Assembly: GCA_024763405.1 (NCBI GenBank) | Contig: JANTFQ010000070.1 | Coordinates: 1-9,061, forward strand | From: Calditrichaceae bacterium | Lineage (GTDB): Bacteria > Calditrichota > Calditrichia > Calditrichales > Calditrichaceae | Direction: 5' to 3' | Length of the DNA stretch: 9,061 nt | In this document: positions 6,653-9,061 of the stretch, one piece after another | How the letters are laid out: each line of letters opens with the position of its first letter | How positions within the stretch are numbered: the first letter of the stretch is position 1 | Made by a program: the position numbers and the translations under genes | The notes under the pieces: model-generated | Databases searched by the model: none | Told to the model about the DNA's origin: nothing | The model's input: only the letters and a program-made list of their open reading frames with translations

Positions 6653-8101
6653 TCATTTCAAATTCTGCGTTTTATATTCTGCCGGAATTATTGCGTGGCG
6701 CTTCAGCATTTTATGCAGGCCGGCTCTGCTGAGACCCAGTTCTTCCGCTGCCTTCAGAATATTTCCCGAAGTATTCTGCAGTGCCCGGGTAATCATCGTT
6801 TTTTCCAGGCGGGCACAGGCATTTTTAAAGTTGAGATCCGCTCCGAAGAAGGTATCTCCCGGCACGGGTGATTCCAGAAAACGCGGAGAAAGATAGGTTT
6901 CATCGATTTCGCTGTTTTCATCCGCAAGTGTGACCAGACGTTCAATCTCATTTTCTAACTCGCGGATATTGCCGGGATATTCCGCCCGAATTAGTTTTTC
7001 TTCGGCCAACCTGTTGATTCCGGTAATATTTTTCCCGATACGATCCGCATATTTTTGAATAAAATAGCGGATAAGCTCCGGGATATCCTGGCGGCGTTCG
7101 TGCAGTGGAGGAAGATGAATGGGAAATACACTCAGGCGGTAAAATAAATCTTCCCTAAAGCGTCCCGCTTTTACCTCTTCCTGTAAGTTTTTATTCGTCG
7201 CCGCAATCACCCGCACGTCCACTTTTTTTACAACTGTTGAACCAACCGGTTTTATTTCGCCTTCCTGCAGCACCCGCAAGAGATTCAGCTGTAAAGCGGG
7301 AGAGGTATCGCCGATTTCATCGAGGAAAACCGTTCCACCGTCTGCTGTTTCGAACAAGCCTTTTTTATCGGCTACCGCTCCGGTAAACGAGCCTTTGACG
7401 TGGCCAAACAATTCGCTCTGCAGCAGGGTGTCCGGGATGGCGCCGCAATTTTGAGCGGCAAACATCCGGTCTTTTTTCTTACTGTTAAAATGAATAATGC
7501 GGGCCAGCATTTCTTTGCCTGTCCCGGTATCGCCCTGCAGCAGAACCGTTGTGGGCGTATTCATAACCTTTTTTATGAGTTTAAAAATATGCAGCATAGG
7601 CGGACTGCTGCCGATCAGATTGCCCAAATCAAGCTGCTGCTCCACCTGCTTTTGCAATACTTCCTTTTCGACGGTTAACACCTTGTTGGCCCGTTTTAAG
7701 TCTTCCTGCAAAGCGCGGTTCTGCTGTACGAGCTGAAAACGCTCTACGGCATTGGCGATGGTTTTTTGCAGTTCCTGCGGTTCAAATGGCTTGGAAATAT
7801 ACTGGTAAATATTCGCTTCATTTACTGCCCCGATGGTTGCCTCGATATCGGCGTAACCGGTAATCATCAGACGCACGGCGTCGGGATGTGAACGGATACT
7901 CTCTTTCAGAAAGGTGACCCCGTCCATTTCCGGCATACGCTGGTCGGATAAAATCACAGCCGGATTGTGGTCTTTTAAAAGCGCCAGCGCCTCGGCTCCG
8001 GAAGCAGCCGTAAGCACTTCGTAATCGGCTTTAAACAGACGCTGCAGGCTGTTTAAAATTTCCCGCTGGTCATCTACAATTAATACGGTTTGTTTTTTCA
8101 T
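6653..8101 (-). CDS. NtrC-family sigma-54-dependent response regulator (REC - AAA+ - Fis HTH)
   Basis: This 482-residue cytoplasmic transcription activator is complete. The receiver domain (about 4-118) has the acidic pair Asp10/Asp11, phospho-acceptor Asp53 (LSDQRMPEMDG), Thr81 and Lys104. A coiled-coil linker (about 120-158) follows. The AAA+ sigma-54 interaction domain (about 160-390) has Walker A GDTGTGKE (190-197), Walker B GGTVFLDEIG (255-264), the arginine-finger region RFREDLFYRL (314-323) and YPGNIREL (375-382). The L1 loop that contacts sigma-54 reads GSFTGA (237-242) where GAFTGA is the norm. The C-terminus has a Fis-type helix-turn-helix (about 444-469, ILKAAEELGLSRAGLHKML). On phosphorylation it should oligomerise and remodel RNA polymerase-sigma-54 at target promoters. 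It starts 30 bases after the kinase stop, so the two form an operon and a likely partner pair. Its ribosome binding site is weak (GGA nine bases before the ATG), so translation may partly depend on coupling. Target genes are unknown. Confidence 0.96.
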   Translation of the reverse strand: MKKQTVLIVDDQREILNSLQRLFKADYEVLTAASGAEALALLKDHNPAVILSDQRMPEMDGVTFLKESIRSHPDAVRLMITGYADIEATIGAVNEANIYQYISKPFEPQELQKTIANAVERFQLVQQNRALQEDLKRANKVLTVEKEVLQKQVEQQLDLGNLIGSSPPMLHIFKLIKKVMNTPTTVLLQGDTGTGKEMLARIIHFNSKKKDRMFAAQNCGAIPDTLLQSELFGHVKGSFTGAVADKKGLFETADGGTVFLDEIGDTSPALQLNLLRVLQEGEIKPVGSTVVKKVDVRVIAATNKNLQEEVKAGRFREDLFYRLSVFPIHLPPLHERRQDIPELIRYFIQKYADRIGKNITGINRLAEEKLIRAEYPGNIRELENEIERLVTLADENSEIDETYLSPRFLESPVPGDTFFGADLNFKNACARLEKTMITRALQNTSGNILKAAEELGLSRAGLHKMLKRHAIIPAEYKTQNLK

Positions 8102-8131
8102 TTTATCTGTTCCGTCGCAATTATCTCTGTT

Positions 8132-9061
8132 TTAACTTTCTTTCAGGGTTTTCCCAAGAGGCAAGGAAACCGTAAACACACTGCCCTCTCCCGGCTTGCT
8201 TTTTACGGCTAATTTTCCGTTATGACTTTTAATGATAGTGTACGAAATACTCAGCCCCAGACCGGTGCCCTTGTTCACATCCTTGGTGGTAAAGAACGGG
8301 TCAAAGATTTTCTGCTGAATTTCTTCGGGAATTCCATAACCCGTATCAGCGATGGAAAGGATAAGCCGGCCGGCCTCCGTTTGCAGCGAAATGGAAATTT
8401 TCCCTTTTCCGCTTAGCGCCTGCAGCGCATTGGAAAGCAGGTTTAAAATCACCTGGTTAAGCTGCCCCGGATTACAGAAGATGGGCGGATCCGCCTGATA
8501 ATCCTTAATAATTTCGATGTCCTTGCTAAGCTGCGGTTTTAAAATTTTAAGGCTGCTTTCAACTCCCTCAGACAGGCGTGATTCTTTCCACTCCGCCTGA
8601 TCCAGCCGGGAAAAATTCTTTAAATTAAGCACCAGCTCTTTTACGCTTTTACTTCCATTCAAATTGTCGCGGATGATTTCCTGCAAATCACCGGCAATAG
8701 ACGCAAAGCGCTGCTGTAATTCCGCTTTCTCTAACGACAGTGAGCCCCACAAAGCTTCCAGTTCTTTCAGGTAATTTTCCAGGGCAAGGGTATTGGCGTA
8801 GATAAAACTGATCGGATTGTTCAATTCGTGTGAAATACCGGCCACCAACTGCCCCAGCGAAGCCATCTTCTCCGAATGGATCAACTGTCCTTCTTTCTGC
8901 TGAAGCTCAAGAAACAGGCGGTTGAGTTCCTTATTTTTCTGGTCCAGCTGGGCATTGGTCTCTTCCAGAACCTTAACATATTTTTCTTTTGTTTTAGCCT
9001 CGGTTAATTCTTTTACCAGCTGCGAACTTTCCCGGATATAATTATTGTTTTCCACCGCGAT
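8132..9061 (-). CDS. Sensor histidine kinase, C-terminal part (5' end outside window)
   Basis: The frame is open from the last base of the window (ATC GCG GTG...) to the TAA at 8132-8134. The GTG at 9055 has no ribosome binding site in view, so the gene very probably starts outside. Counting that GTG as residue 1, residues about 12-62 form a coiled coil, followed by the HisKA dimerisation domain with phospho-acceptor His76 in ISHELNNP. The HATPase_c domain follows, with the N-box (QVILNLLSNA, 201-210), G1 box DTGYGIP (237-243), F box FDPFF (251-255) and G2 box GTGLGLSI (263-270). All catalytic motifs are intact. The order and style resemble NtrB/ZraS-like kinases that partner NtrC-type regulators. 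No membrane segment is seen in this part; the sensor region and therefore the signal are unknown. The response-regulator gene follows 30 bases later on the same strand. Confidence 0.95.
   Translation of the reverse strand: MAVENNNYIRESSQLVKELTEAKTKEKYVKVLEETNAQLDQKNKELNRLFLELQQKEGQLIHSEKMASLGQLVAGISHELNNPISFIYANTLALENYLKELEALWGSLSLEKAELQQRFASIAGDLQEIIRDNLNGSKSVKELVLNLKNFSRLDQAEWKESRLSEGVESSLKILKPQLSKDIEIIKDYQADPPIFCNPGQLNQVILNLLSNALQALSGKGKISISLQTEAGRLILSIADTGYGIPEEIQQKIFDPFFTTKDVNKGTGLGLSISYTIIKSHNGKLAVKSKPGEGSVFTVSLPLGKTLKES

Noticed and set aside
8102..8131. A sigma-54 or other promoter between kinase and regulator
   Set aside because: The gap is only 30 bases and has no GG-N10-GC pattern; the pair is better explained as one operon.
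9053..9055. GTG at 9055 as the true start of the histidine kinase
   Set aside because: The frame stays open to the window edge, no ribosome binding site is visible, and kinases of this kind usually have a sensor region before the coiled coil.

Overview
The window looks like chromosomal DNA of a Gram-negative bacterium, probably of the Fibrobacterota-Chlorobiota-Bacteroidota (FCB) assemblage. The grounds are the SdhA/SdhB sequence style (typical of the five-helix, menaquinone-type enzymes of Bacteroidota and relatives), an OmpP1/FadL-like porin ending in phenylalanine, and several lipoproteins. Clear AGGAG-type ribosome binding sites precede most genes, which is less usual for classical Bacteroidota; a Calditrichota- or Ignavibacteria-like lineage is my tentative guess.

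Layout. (1) 1-1426, plus strand: the 3' end of sdhA and complete sdhB, closed by a strong hairpin terminator at 1450-1479. (2) 1572-5579, minus strand: four envelope genes in a row. In transcription order they are a Tyr/Trp-rich and Ser/Arg-rich lipoprotein, an OmpP1/FadL-like outer-membrane barrel, a small lipoprotein with a calcium-loop-like motif, and a charged lipoprotein. They converge on sdhB. (3) 5726-6196, minus: a small HAD-superfamily protein like the soluble P-type ATPase-like family. (4) 6232-6570: about 340 bp of non-coding DNA packed with short inverted repeats and with imperfect terminal inverted repeats; it looks like a dispersed, MITE-like repeat. (5) 6653-9061, minus: a two-component pair, a histidine kinase (N-terminus beyond the window) followed 30 bases later by an NtrC-type sigma-54 response regulator.

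How the parts may work together. SdhAB are the cytoplasmic subunits of succinate dehydrogenase/fumarate reductase (TCA cycle and menaquinone respiration); the membrane subunit is expected upstream. The kinase phosphorylates the regulator, which would drive sigma-54 promoters elsewhere; I found no convincing sigma-54 promoter in this window. The four envelope genes may form one module at the outer membrane, but only co-orientation and shared location support that.

The most unusual items are the tripartite low-complexity lipoprotein at 4545-5579 and the composite repeat at 6232-6570. I see no CRISPR array, tRNA, rRNA, phage gene or transposase gene.
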